Assembly (NCBI GenBank): GCA_937951345.1
Contig: CALFCF010000092.1
Location: 1 to 62,775 of the forward strand
Source: an uncultured Granulosicoccaceae bacterium
GTDB lineage: Bacteria > Pseudomonadota > Gammaproteobacteria > Granulosicoccales > Granulosicoccaceae
Direction of reading: 5' to 3'
DNA: 62,775 bases
The notes beneath the pieces were generated by a model. It was not told where the DNA came from. It saw nothing but the letters and a program-made list of their open reading frames with translations, and did no database searches. The translations under genes and the position numbers were made by a program. Of this stretch, positions 45,826-54,704 are shown in pieces (the first letter of the stretch is position 1; the number at the start of each line of letters is the position of its first letter).

Positions 45826-46662
45826 ATGAAATATCGCACTAAGAAAACAGCACTAATTGTATGCGCCATCGCGCTGAGTCTCGGGCTATCAGCTTGTTCC
45901 AGTGACGACGATGACGCTGTAGTAGTAGATGAAGTAGTTGATGCAGACGCAGATGCAGATGCAGACGCAGATGCAGATGCAGACGCAGATGCTGATGCAG
46001 ACGCAGATGCAGATGCAGACGCTGGTGCACCACCAGCCCCTGGCACAGTATCAATCACATTCACAAATACATCGGCTGCTCAGCCCATGACTCCGCCGGT
46101 TGCTATCCTGCACAATTCGGAAATTGACTTCCTGGAAGTGGGTCAGCCGGCTTCGGGAGAAGTACGCATGATTGCAGAAGACGGTGTATGGATGCCGCTT
46201 CGTGATGTGGCGCAAGGTCAAATACCAAACGGCACAGTAAGCGCAGTAGGCGTTGGTTTTGCAGATCCTGCGAACCCTGGACCACTTACACCGGGAGCAT
46301 CAGCGACAATTACATTAGATGTTGCTGACGACAACCAGTTACTGACCATCGTCACCATGGTTGTTTGTACCAATGATGGTTTTACCGGTACGGACTCGCG
46401 CCCGCTGGCTACTGAATCATTTACTACACCGATTTATGACGCCGGTAGCGAAACAAACGTTACGACGCTTAACTACTGGGTACAGCCATGCACTAATCTT
46501 ACCGCTACTGATGCCAATCCATTGCCGGCTAGCGAGAACATCACAGATGATGAAGGCGGCTCCATCACACTGCATCCCGGACAGGATGAAGTACTTGAAA
46601 ACCCGAACTTCCAGTTCCCCGGCGGTTCAGAGTTTCTGCAAGTCGACGTAGTCCGCGGTTGA
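45826..46662 (+). CDS. Spondin-domain lipoprotein with Asp-Ala repeat
   Basis: A 278 aa lipoprotein: signal peptide ALIVCAIALSLGLSAC with lipid-anchor Cys. A stretch of 14 Asp-Ala dipeptides follows at about 39-66, encoded by GAYGCA hexamers. The rest resembles the Spondin_N domain found in bacterial surface proteins (VSITFTNTSAAQPMTPPVAI, LHNSEIDFLEVGQPAS, LTIVTMVVCTNDGFTG, then SITLHPG). The role is probably adhesion or matrix binding, but no ligand is known. A strong terminator follows. The DA run suggests a flexible acidic spacer of variable length. Confidence 0.82.
   Translation: MKYRTKKTALIVCAIALSLGLSACSSDDDDAVVVDEVVDADADADADADADADADADADADADADAGAPPAPGTVSITFTNTSAAQPMTPPVAILHNSEIDFLEVGQPASGEVRMIAEDGVWMPLRDVAQGQIPNGTVSAVGVGFADPANPGPLTPGASATITLDVADDNQLLTIVTMVVCTNDGFTGTDSRPLATESFTTPIYDAGSETNVTTLNYWVQPCTNLTATDANPLPASENITDDEGGSITLHPGQDEVLENPNFQFPGGSEFLQVDVVRG
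45940..46023 (+). repeat. Hexanucleotide microsatellite coding for (Asp-Ala)14
   Basis: Fourteen tandem copies of GAYGCW in frame. Unit length is a multiple of three, so slippage changes spacer length, not the reading frame. Confidence 0.9.
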
Positions 46663-46758
46663 TTTCTGCTGGCCTATCGATGTGGTTTATCAAAAAACAG
46701 GCTGATTTTTAACTGAATAGTACTCAGCTAAATATTATTCAGCTAGTAAGTAAGTAAA

Positions 46759-46791
46759 GCCCGGTCATCGAATGATGGCCGGGCTTTTTTT
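46759..46791 (+). terminator. Rho-independent terminator after the spondin lipoprotein gene
   Basis: GCCCGGTCATC, loop GAAT, GATGGCCGGGC, with one G-T wobble, gives an 11-bp stem followed directly by T7. Classic intrinsic terminator, insulating the LexA-controlled dnaE2 gene downstream. Confidence 0.9.
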
Positions 46792-46880
46792 ATGGGTGAT
46801 CTTTCCATTCCTCCTGTGTTGTATTGATGAGTTTTTATATGTCAGTAATTACTGTATATATTTACTGTCTTCATAATATG

Positions 46881-46896
46881 CTGTATATTTAATCAG
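46881..46896. promoter_or_regulatory. LexA operator (SOS box) of dnaE2
   Basis: CTGTATATTTAATCAG is a perfect CTG-N10-CAG, 50 bases before the dnaE2 ATG. A second, imperfect copy, TACTGTATATATTTACTGTC (46850-46869), has a perfect left half and a changed right half, so a tandem or degenerate site is possible. Confidence 0.85.
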
Positions 46897-46946
46897 TATT
46901 TCATACTCAAACTAATCCCCTGACAAAACATTGCACAGAACCCGGC

Positions 46947-49900
46947 ATGGACCGCTATCTATCGATGGCCGCTGATTCCAGACCTTTTTATGCAGAATTA
47001 CATTGCGTGTCCAACTTCAGTTTCCTGCGCGGCGCCTCGCGTCCCGAAGAGCTGGTCGAGACGGCTGTTGAGCGTGGCTATTCAGCACTGGCAATAACAG
47101 ATGAATGCTCACTCGCTGGAGTGGTGCGAGCTTGGGCACGCACGCTGGAACTGGAAAAAGCCTGGCATAACACACACACAACACCCTTCCCTTTCCGGCT
47201 AATTGTCGGCAGTGAATTTTGTCTTGACGATGGTTTCAGACTGATTGCACTGGTACAGCGTTTTAACGGTTACCGCAATCTTTGCCAACTGATCAGCCAG
47301 GCACGATGCGCTGCAGAGAAAGGCAGCTATGACATCTCGCGCGATGCGATTGAGACCGCTGACTTCCACGACTGCTGCCTGCTGTTAAGCCCACCTGTTT
47401 TTCCAGTCTCGGCAACATCACGTGCAGCACTATCTGAATGGTTCGATTGGTTTGCCGGACTATCTGAAAAAACCGGTGCCACCTCAGCGCATGTCGCGAT
47501 GGAACTGCATTACGGTCAGTACGATCAACAACACACGCGCTGGCTGCAGGATGTCACTGCAGCGACCGATGAACGCGATGCTATTCCGATGCTTGCCTGT
47601 GGAGACGTACATATGCACTCGCGCCAGCGCCGTGCATTACAGGATGTTGTCACCTGTATACGCCATGGCTGCACGCTCGATGACGCCGGCACACGACTTT
47701 TCGCTAATGGTGAGCATCATTTACGCAGTGCCTCTGCATTACAGGCTTTGTATCCGGAATCACTACGTGTTGAATCTTTGCGCATCGCCAATGGCTGCAC
47801 GTTTCGTCTGGACGAGTTGCATTACCAGTATCCGCGCGAAGTTGTACCCGATGGCATGACACCACAGTCGTGGTTACGGCAATTGACTGCCAAAGGCATT
47901 GCCCGGCGCTGGCCTGACGGTATTGACGAGCAGCTCTCAGAGCAGATCGAACACGAACTCATACTGATAAGCGAAATGCAGTATGAGCAGTACTTCCTGA
48001 CAGTCTACGATATTGTTCGTTTTGCACGCAGTCGCAGCATACTCTGCCAGGGGCGCGGTTCAGCAGCAAATTCAGCAGTGTGTTTTGCACTGGGCATCAC
48101 TGAGGTCGACCCGACCCGGACTAACTTGTTATTTGAACGATTCATTTCAAAAGAGCGCAATGAACCTCCAGACATTGATGTCGATTTCGAACACGAACGA
48201 CGCGAAGAGGTTATTCAATACATCTATGATAAATACGGTCGTCATCGCGCAGCATTAGCCGCTACGGTTGTGTCTTACCGCAAGCGCAGCGCTGTGCGTG
48301 ATATAGGCAAAGTGCTCGGCCTTGAGCAGGAGCAGATCAACACGCTATCGAAATCCATGGCGTGGTGGGACGGCCCGCAAATCGTCGGCGAACGTCTCGA
48401 AGAAATGGGGTTTGATGCTGATAGCAAATTGTTCCAGCGTTTTGTCTGGTTACTCGAGCAGATTCTCGGGTTTCCGCGCCATTTATCCCAACATGTAGGT
48501 GGCTTTGTTATTACGGACGAATCACTCGCCACCCTGGTACCCGTCGAAAACGCCAGCATGCCGGACAGAACTGTCATTCAATGGGACAAGGATGATCTCG
48601 AAGAACTCGGTCTGCTTAAAGTTGATGTGCTCGCACTAGGCATGTTGACAGCTATTCGTAAATGCTTCGACCTGATTGCAGACTTCAAAGGTATCCGGCA
48701 TACGATGTCCAGTATTCCGGCAAACGATTCACCCACATATGACATGATATGCCGTGCTGACACGATGGGCGTATTCCAGATAGAGTCGCGCGCGCAAATG
48801 TCCATGCTGCCGCGCATGCGACCGCGTAACTATTATGATCTTGTTATAGAGGTTGCCATCGTGCGACCTGGTCCCATTCAGGGTGGTATGGTCAACCCCT
48901 ACCTGAAGAGGCGTCAGGGCATGGAGCCTGTAACCTACCCCAATCTTGAGCTGAAAAAGGTTCTCGAGCGCACTCTCGGCGTGCCTGTTTTTCAGGAGCA
49001 AGTCATGGAAATCGCCATGGTTGCAGCGGGGTTCAGTGCCGGTGAAGCTGATCAGTTACGTCGCTCAATGGCAGCCTGGCGCAGAGTTGGTTCTGTCAGC
49101 CGCTTTCGTGATGCGATGATTGGCGGCATGCTGAAAAAAGGCTATGACAAAACATTTGCCGAAGCTGTCTTCCGCCAGGTTGAAGGTTTTGGCGAATACG
49201 GTTTTCCGGAATCTCATGCGGCAAGCTTTGCATTGCTTGTGTATGTATCATGCTGGCTCAAGTGTCACGAACCGGCAGCCTTCCTGTGCGCAATGCTCAA
49301 TAGCCAGCCACTGGGTTTTTATGACCCGTCAGATCTGACACAGGATGCACGACGTCACGGCGTAGTGGTACTGCCGGTTGATATTAATACCAGCGACTGG
49401 GATCACAAGCTGGTTGGTATCCCTGATACATCGGAAAACAAACACGGCCGGACAGAAGAAACAGACACTATGTCCTCTGACGCAGCTGTACGATTAGGCT
49501 TTAGACAGATAAAAAAACTGTCACGCTCAGGTGCCGAACAAATACTGGATCAACGCAGGCACGGTGATTACACCAGTGCACAGGATCTTGTACACCGCAC
49601 CGGCATTCATCAGGGAGATCAGCAAGCGCTGGCAATAGCTGGCGCTCTGTCCTCGATCAGTGGCAACCGTCATCAGACACAATGGGATCTGCTAGGTGTC
49701 GAGCAATTGCCTGGCATCCTTAAAAACGCATCTGCAAAAGAAAAAAATCTGCAATTGCCGTTACCGACTGAAGGTGAGGATATTGTTGCCGACTACATCA
49801 GTACCGGCTTGACACTCGGACGTCACCCGCTAGCGCTGCTGCGTCAAAAGCTGACAGACAGACGTATCATCAGCTCATCACAATGGCGAAATATACCCAA

Positions 49901-50186
49901 CGGCAGACATGTCCGGCTCGCCGGCATCATCAAGGTCAGACAACGACCCGGTACGGCAACAGGTATAGTATTTATGACACTTGAAGATGAAACCGGTCAC
50001 GTCAACGTGGTTTGCTGGAACACTATCGTTGAAGCCTATCGGCGTGAAATTCTGGGCGCCAGTATGGTAGCTGTATATGGCGAAACACAACGTGCCGGAG
50101 AGGTGGTACACCTGATCGCACGAAAAGTTGAAGATTTGAGCTGGATGCTCGGAGAACTATCAACTCATTCACGCAATTTTCACTAA
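46947..50186 (+). CDS. dnaE2: DnaE2 (ImuC) error-prone DNA polymerase III alpha homologue
   Basis: The catalytic subunit of the ImuABC mutasome, responsible for damage-induced mutagenesis. 1,079 aa, the usual DnaE2 size. N-terminal PHP domain: FYAELHCVSNFSFLRGASRP and ALAITDECSLAGVVRAW. Catalytic Asp residues are in ERNEPPDIDVDFEHERREEV. Further family motifs: GRGSAANSAVCFALGIT, FPRHLSQHVGGFVIT, VRPGPIQGGMVNPYLKRRQG and FGEYGFPESHAASFALLVYV. The OB domain near the C-terminus has HVRLAGIIKVRQRPGTATG. imuA and imuB are 44 kb away beside lexA, but both loci have a perfect LexA box, so they should respond together. Confidence 0.97.
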   Translation: MDRYLSMAADSRPFYAELHCVSNFSFLRGASRPEELVETAVERGYSALAITDECSLAGVVRAWARTLELEKAWHNTHTTPFPFRLIVGSEFCLDDGFRLIALVQRFNGYRNLCQLISQARCAAEKGSYDISRDAIETADFHDCCLLLSPPVFPVSATSRAALSEWFDWFAGLSEKTGATSAHVAMELHYGQYDQQHTRWLQDVTAATDERDAIPMLACGDVHMHSRQRRALQDVVTCIRHGCTLDDAGTRLFANGEHHLRSASALQALYPESLRVESLRIANGCTFRLDELHYQYPREVVPDGMTPQSWLRQLTAKGIARRWPDGIDEQLSEQIEHELILISEMQYEQYFLTVYDIVRFARSRSILCQGRGSAANSAVCFALGITEVDPTRTNLLFERFISKERNEPPDIDVDFEHERREEVIQYIYDKYGRHRAALAATVVSYRKRSAVRDIGKVLGLEQEQINTLSKSMAWWDGPQIVGERLEEMGFDADSKLFQRFVWLLEQILGFPRHLSQHVGGFVITDESLATLVPVENASMPDRTVIQWDKDDLEELGLLKVDVLALGMLTAIRKCFDLIADFKGIRHTMSSIPANDSPTYDMICRADTMGVFQIESRAQMSMLPRMRPRNYYDLVIEVAIVRPGPIQGGMVNPYLKRRQGMEPVTYPNLELKKVLERTLGVPVFQEQVMEIAMVAAGFSAGEADQLRRSMAAWRRVGSVSRFRDAMIGGMLKKGYDKTFAEAVFRQVEGFGEYGFPESHAASFALLVYVSCWLKCHEPAAFLCAMLNSQPLGFYDPSDLTQDARRHGVVVLPVDINTSDWDHKLVGIPDTSENKHGRTEETDTMSSDAAVRLGFRQIKKLSRSGAEQILDQRRHGDYTSAQDLVHRTGIHQGDQQALAIAGALSSISGNRHQTQWDLLGVEQLPGILKNASAKEKNLQLPLPTEGEDIVADYISTGLTLGRHPLALLRQKLTDRRIISSSQWRNIPNGRHVRLAGIIKVRQRPGTATGIVFMTLEDETGHVNVVCWNTIVEAYRREILGASMVAVYGETQRAGEVVHLIARKVEDLSWMLGELSTHSRNFH

Positions 50187-50541
50187 AAATATCGACGGGC
50201 TTTACAGCGATAATGCAGTTCCTTTTTACCCTCCTTTATACCCTGCTTTATACCCTGCTTTTCACCCTTTCGACTGACTACGGCTAACAGCAATTACCCG
50301 CTCACAACACCGACAATCTGGACTACTTGCAATAATACCGATCAACTCAAATTAAGCTGGACGATATATCATATACCGGACTTGTTTCGTATTTGTTAGC
50401 GTATGGGTTAACGCATGGGTTAGCGCATCTGTGTTCGCGTAAGCTTTCGAATCAGTACTACTTCATGCGGTGACTACTTGTATGAGCGTCGCCTGGCAGA
50501 ATTATTCAGCTATTCAGCAATAACGTCGATGATCCGATAGT
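50187..50541. other. Intergenic region, short direct repeats only
   Basis: This 355-base gap has no supported gene. It has a tandem ATACCCTGCTTT-type repeat near 50235-50265 and repeats of GCGTATGGGTTAACGCATGGGTTAGCG type near 50400-50430. No promoter could be assigned. Confidence 0.4.
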
Positions 50542-51219
50542 TTGCCAAATCAGGTTCGTCCGTTTAAAGATATGTTTTTTTCTATAACAAAATATTGTCC
50601 ACCGGAAGGTTCAGTGATCACCACAGGTGTACTGTACCGGGTATCAATCCATGCGCTTTTTCTGATCACGTCGATTCTACCTGCCTATTCAAACGAAGCG
50701 AGAAACATAACAGATGCCGCCAATGTAGCAGCAGGCACTAACACGAACATCGAAAAAATCGTATATAAACCGAATAACAAAATTTCAAAACAATCAGTCA
50801 ATAGTCAAAGTAAAACCAACAGCACCACAAGCAGCAAAGACATTATGGCGAAAGACAGTGCATCAGATGAGAATCGACATGAACCGGTAAGCGGTGTGAC
50901 CTTTGACGGTCAGACTCTGACATTTACAGCTATCAGCAACGGCTGTACACGACCCGATCATTTTGCAATTCAGCATGTAATAGCTGATAACCAGTGCCAC
51001 ATCAACATCGAAAGAATTCAACCGGATTTCTGCAGACGCGTTCCTTTCCCGGCAGAAATTTCGCTTAACTGGCGGTTACCGGACGAATGCGAATCATTTG
51101 AAATCATTGTGGACAACCCACTACTGACCGCTGCAGGTCAAAAATTCCCTTCCACCCAAGATGTAAAAAAAGTCCCAACAGACACTGGAAGTGAAAGCGG
51201 CGAATCTGACACACAGTGA
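50542..51219 (+). CDS. Hypothetical exported protein
   Basis: I do not recognise this 225 aa protein (TTG start at 50542; ATG at 50572 is an alternative). A hydrophobic segment near residues 36-48 (SIHALFLITSILPAYS) could be a signal sequence. A Ser/Thr/Asn/Lys-rich low-complexity region (50-110) precedes a compact domain at about 115-195 with four cysteines (SNGCTRPDHF, ADNQCHINIE, QPDFCRR, PDECESF), likely two disulfides. Such a small Cys-bearing beta domain suggests a periplasmic location. The C-terminal tail is acidic and polar. Confidence 0.6.
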   Translation: MPNQVRPFKDMFFSITKYCPPEGSVITTGVLYRVSIHALFLITSILPAYSNEARNITDAANVAAGTNTNIEKIVYKPNNKISKQSVNSQSKTNSTTSSKDIMAKDSASDENRHEPVSGVTFDGQTLTFTAISNGCTRPDHFAIQHVIADNQCHINIERIQPDFCRRVPFPAEISLNWRLPDECESFEIIVDNPLLTAAGQKFPSTQDVKKVPTDTGSESGESDTQ

Positions 51220-51887
51220 TTCTCACAGCTAAAAATCCAGTCAATGCTATCAATTGATGTGCCTCACAAAAAACGCTGAAGTGAAAACCGGAGCACAAAA
51301 TCCTGATTCATAAAACACCCGACTGATGAGACTCGTATCACTTTTCAAGTGCACAAAATCCGTTTGATCAACGCGGCAACAACGCGAATTAGATTACAAA
51401 CAGGTAAGGCTGCACATACATCACAGGTAAAGCTTTCAAAAGGTACATAGTCAACCTAATTTGAACGCCATTGAGCTAAAATGCATGGTGGGCTTTCGGT
51501 GTTTAGTTTAGGGATCTACCCCGCGGCTAACTACTCAAGGCGTAGCGTCAAAGGAATGATATGCCATCAAATCGATTGTGAATCGGCAGTGCCCCGGTGG
51601 CGAATCGATTCTGCCCCTTCTCGATGACAGCCGAGTTGATCTGTACACCAGATATTTACACAAGATCGGTACATAAGACCGATGACAGTGTGTCGCTAAA
51701 AGACACGCTGTCACGCGTCAGAATTACGTCAAACAAGACACAATATTGGACCCGAATTAAATGCACGAGTCTGAAAGTTGCATCGTTACCCAGCAGTATC
51801 CAGGCAGAGCAGCGCGCAAATAAACGTCATGCAGTTAATAGCGGTTTTATCATCAAGTTCTGGCAGTGTTGGCCTGTTTGAATCCGC
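51220..51887. other. Intergenic region with a conserved-looking hairpin
   Basis: This 668-base stretch lacks a supported gene. GACAGTGTGTC (51684-51694) and GACACGCTGTC (51702-51712) pair over 11 positions with one G-T wobble and a 7-base loop GCTAAAA. No T tract follows, so it is not an ordinary terminator. It could be part of a small RNA or a leader structure. Confidence 0.4.
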
Positions 51888-53882
51888 ATGAGATTCTCTG
51901 TCACCACAGAAGCCTCACAGCACCGGCTGCGCACCCGCGCCCTTATATGCTGTGTGTGGCGTTTTGTATTCCCTATTTTTGCTAGCCTCGCGATGATAGT
52001 CGCCAGCCCACTATCTGTGGTCAACGGTTCCGAACTGTCCTTTGAAGAATTGGCAATTGAGGACAACGCGATAGACCTGTCGCTGATCGAGCAATTCGAC
52101 AGCATTGTTGGAGGGACTGCCACATTACCGGGCGATCTGCGATACACAGCTGCATTGTTCAGGCGAATTAATCCTGCGCGCAGCACGTTCTGGTGCGGCG
52201 CAGTTGTTATCAGTCCCCGACACGTGATTACGGCTGGTCATTGTGCCGTCAACAGTATCAATGAACGGCCGTGGCCTGCCAGCAGCCTTTTTGTCGTCGT
52301 TGGAACCAACGATCGCACTGACCCCGCTGCCGAGCGAGTAGACATTGTCACCAGCACAATACATCCGGATTTTGAGCTCGAAGGTTTCCAGAACGATATA
52401 GCGCTACTGGAACTGGACACCGCTGTTACGGTACCGCCTATCGTAATTCCAGCCCGTATAGGAGGAGTTGATCGCTTCCCGGGCACGGGCGATGTCGCCA
52501 TCGCTGCCGGCTGGGGACAGACTAGCGAGAGCGGATCCGACAGTGATCTCCTGCGGCAGGTTGAACTCCCCGTTACTTCGCACCTGCGCTGTTTTCCCGC
52601 GTTTCAGCAATCACTCGCAATTGAACACAGAATGTGTGCCGGTGGCCTGCGCGACGGCGGGTTGGACGCATGTGCTGGCGACAGTGGTGGTCCGTTAGTC
52701 GTTCATCGAAATGGTATCCCGGTACTTGCCGGACTCACCAGTTCCGGAGCTGGCTGCGCGCGTCCCGGTTTACCGGCCATTTTCACAAGAGTCAGTGCCT
52801 TCAGTGCTTGGCTTGAGACAAACACAGCCGGAGCTGTCAATGTGCAGCGTTTTCAGCCAGTCACCGGACTTGATGAACGTGCAGCCGCCTTGCTACTGGA
52901 TGATGGAGATTCAATTACTGAAACTTTATACACCGGACAAATTCAGGTTTACGAATTTTCCGACAGTCCAATGATTATGATAAACAGCTTAAGCGGTGAC
53001 AGTGACCTGTTTGTCTACGACACTGAAGGGCTTGAGACTGGGCAACCTCTGTGTATTTCCCAGCGAACAGTACCGGAAGATTTTTGCGAAATCGAAGTTG
53101 ACGGCTCGGTTTTCACAGCAGTCGTGTATGGGTTTTCAGATTCATCCTTCACAATAGAAGCAAGAGGTGCATTACCGACTGTCTCACCGTTGATGGTCGC
53201 ACCCGAACCCCAAGAACCCGAACAACCAATGAACGACGATCCGGCATCTGAACCGCCTGCGTCACCTACTCCGACAGCGCCAGATCCGGTAACGCCCTCA
53301 CCAGTTGAGCCCACACCGGCAGCCGACCCTGCACCCGAGCCGATTGCCGACCCTGCACCCGAGCCGATTGCTGACCCTGCACCCGAGCCGATTGCTGACC
53401 CTGCGCCCGAGCCGATTGCTGACCCTGAGCCCGAACCTATAACTGAACCTTTAACTGCGGTTGACCCTGAACCCGAACCTGTTGCAGAACCACAACCGGA
53501 AGAGCCGGACAATCCAGCACCCGAAGTTAGCATGCCGGATATCATGGACGTGGTAATGGAACCTGAGACACCGGAACCGGTAACCATCGTTCTGCCGCTA
53601 CCCCAGGAAGACACCGCTGCGCCGATCGTCGATGAACCGTTGATCGCCAACGATGAATCCGACAACACACCCCCGGACGTTACCGAACCTGACGTAACAA
53701 TTGCCGAGACGCCGGAACCAACTAATGACGACCCGGTTACCGAAGTACTCAGTGAAGGTCCCATCACAGATAGTGGTGGCGGTGGCGGTTCACTCTGGCT
53801 GATGATCCTGATTCTGGGTTGTCTCACCACACTGCGCGGGACAGCTACATCTCTTTTTTTAATTTACAGGTACCAAAACTAA
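51888..53882 (+). CDS. Secreted trypsin-like protease with PPC domain and GlyGly-CTERM-type tail
   Basis: A 664 aa exported S1 protease. A long signal region (about 16-47) and a propeptide end at the zymogen cleavage site before IVGGTATLPG (Ile73). The catalytic triad is His118 (TAGHC), Asp170 (NDIALLELD) and Ser266 (ACAGDSGGPL). A pre-peptidase C-terminal (PPC) domain follows at about 330-430 (GQIQVYEFSDSPMIMINSLS). A proline-rich linker contains the 8-aa unit PAPEPIAD four times. The C-terminus has GGGGGSLWLMILILGCLTTLR, a GlyGly-CTERM-like sorting signal, followed by an unusual 14-aa extension. Such tails are processed by rhombosortase at the inner membrane. alaX starts 19 bases later. Confidence 0.9.
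   Translation: MRFSVTTEASQHRLRTRALICCVWRFVFPIFASLAMIVASPLSVVNGSELSFEELAIEDNAIDLSLIEQFDSIVGGTATLPGDLRYTAALFRRINPARSTFWCGAVVISPRHVITAGHCAVNSINERPWPASSLFVVVGTNDRTDPAAERVDIVTSTIHPDFELEGFQNDIALLELDTAVTVPPIVIPARIGGVDRFPGTGDVAIAAGWGQTSESGSDSDLLRQVELPVTSHLRCFPAFQQSLAIEHRMCAGGLRDGGLDACAGDSGGPLVVHRNGIPVLAGLTSSGAGCARPGLPAIFTRVSAFSAWLETNTAGAVNVQRFQPVTGLDERAAALLLDDGDSITETLYTGQIQVYEFSDSPMIMINSLSGDSDLFVYDTEGLETGQPLCISQRTVPEDFCEIEVDGSVFTAVVYGFSDSSFTIEARGALPTVSPLMVAPEPQEPEQPMNDDPASEPPASPTPTAPDPVTPSPVEPTPAADPAPEPIADPAPEPIADPAPEPIADPAPEPIADPEPEPITEPLTAVDPEPEPVAEPQPEEPDNPAPEVSMPDIMDVVMEPETPEPVTIVLPLPQEDTAAPIVDEPLIANDESDNTPPDVTEPDVTIAETPEPTNDDPVTEVLSEGPITDSGGGGGSLWLMILILGCLTTLRGTATSLFLIYRYQN
53324..53430 (+). repeat. 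24-bp in-frame tandem repeat in the protease linker
   Basis: The unit encoding PAPEPIAD is repeated four times nearly unchanged, extending a Pro/Glu-rich spacer between the PPC domain and the membrane sorting tail. Confidence 0.8.
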
Positions 53883-53901
53883 CCGCACTCGGGATCTGAT
53901 C

Positions 53902-54615
53902 ATGACAGACACCCTTTTTCAGACTGACAGCTATCTCAGACATTGCAGCGCAACAGTTACACAAATCGACGAACGCGGCGTGCAACTCGATCAGACAATT
54001 TTTTATGCGACAGCCGGCGGGCAACCCGGCGATACCGGAACGATTACCAACAGTGACGGCGTTCGACTGAACGTAAGCACCACAGTTAAAGACCGCGATA
54101 GCGCTGAACATATCCATATTGTCGACGATGACACGTCAGGTATCGCCGTAGGTGCAGTCGTCGAGCTCGATATCGATTGGCAACAACGATACCGGTATAT
54201 GCGAATGCATAGTTGCATGCATCTGCTGTGCGCCCTCATCGATGCACCCGTTACCGGTGGATCTATCCAGGATGGCCGTGCCCGACTGGACTTTGACCTG
54301 TCAGAGCCTGTCGACAAAGTAAAGCTGACTCAAGCACTGAATGCCTTGATCGGTGCTGACCACACAATGTCAGTGCAATGGATAACCAACGAGGATCTGG
54401 ATGCCCAACCGGATCTTGTAAGGACGCTCTCCGCTAAACCGCCACGAACCAGCGGTAAAATTCGTCTTGTGAATTTCGAAGGCATTGACCTGCAACCCTG
54501 TGGAGGAACACATGTAGCCTCGACCGCAGAGATCGGAGAAGTTGTTGTAGCCAAGGTAGAGAAAAAGGGGCGTCAAAACAGGCGCATAATCGTAAAGTTT
54601 GCTGATGAGGCATAG
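53902..54615 (+). CDS. AlaX-type alanyl-tRNA editing hydrolase
   Basis: A 237 aa free-standing editing protein that removes serine or glycine from mischarged tRNA-Ala. Zinc ligands lie in the HxxxH of RMHSCMHLLCALI and in the C-terminal LQPCGGTHVAS. The N-terminal segment TIFYATAGGQPGDTGTI matches the AlaRS editing fold. No tRNA-synthetase core is present. It lies 19 bases after the protease and could share its transcript; a functional link is not expected. Confidence 0.93.
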   Translation: MTDTLFQTDSYLRHCSATVTQIDERGVQLDQTIFYATAGGQPGDTGTITNSDGVRLNVSTTVKDRDSAEHIHIVDDDTSGIAVGAVVELDIDWQQRYRYMRMHSCMHLLCALIDAPVTGGSIQDGRARLDFDLSEPVDKVKLTQALNALIGADHTMSVQWITNEDLDAQPDLVRTLSAKPPRTSGKIRLVNFEGIDLQPCGGTHVASTAEIGEVVVAKVEKKGRQNRRIIVKFADEA

Positions 54616-54704
54616 CGCCCCTCAGCAGAACGTTTATAGACGATAAGACTGATAGCACCTGGACTATGTAGGACCAGGTAGAACTACGAAAGATTCTAGC
54701 CTGA

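Noticed and set aside
53015-53830. 271-codon minus-strand open frame of GSGAGSAIGSG repeats
   Set aside because: It is the antisense of the PAPEPIAD repeats of the protease; no signal, domain or start context.
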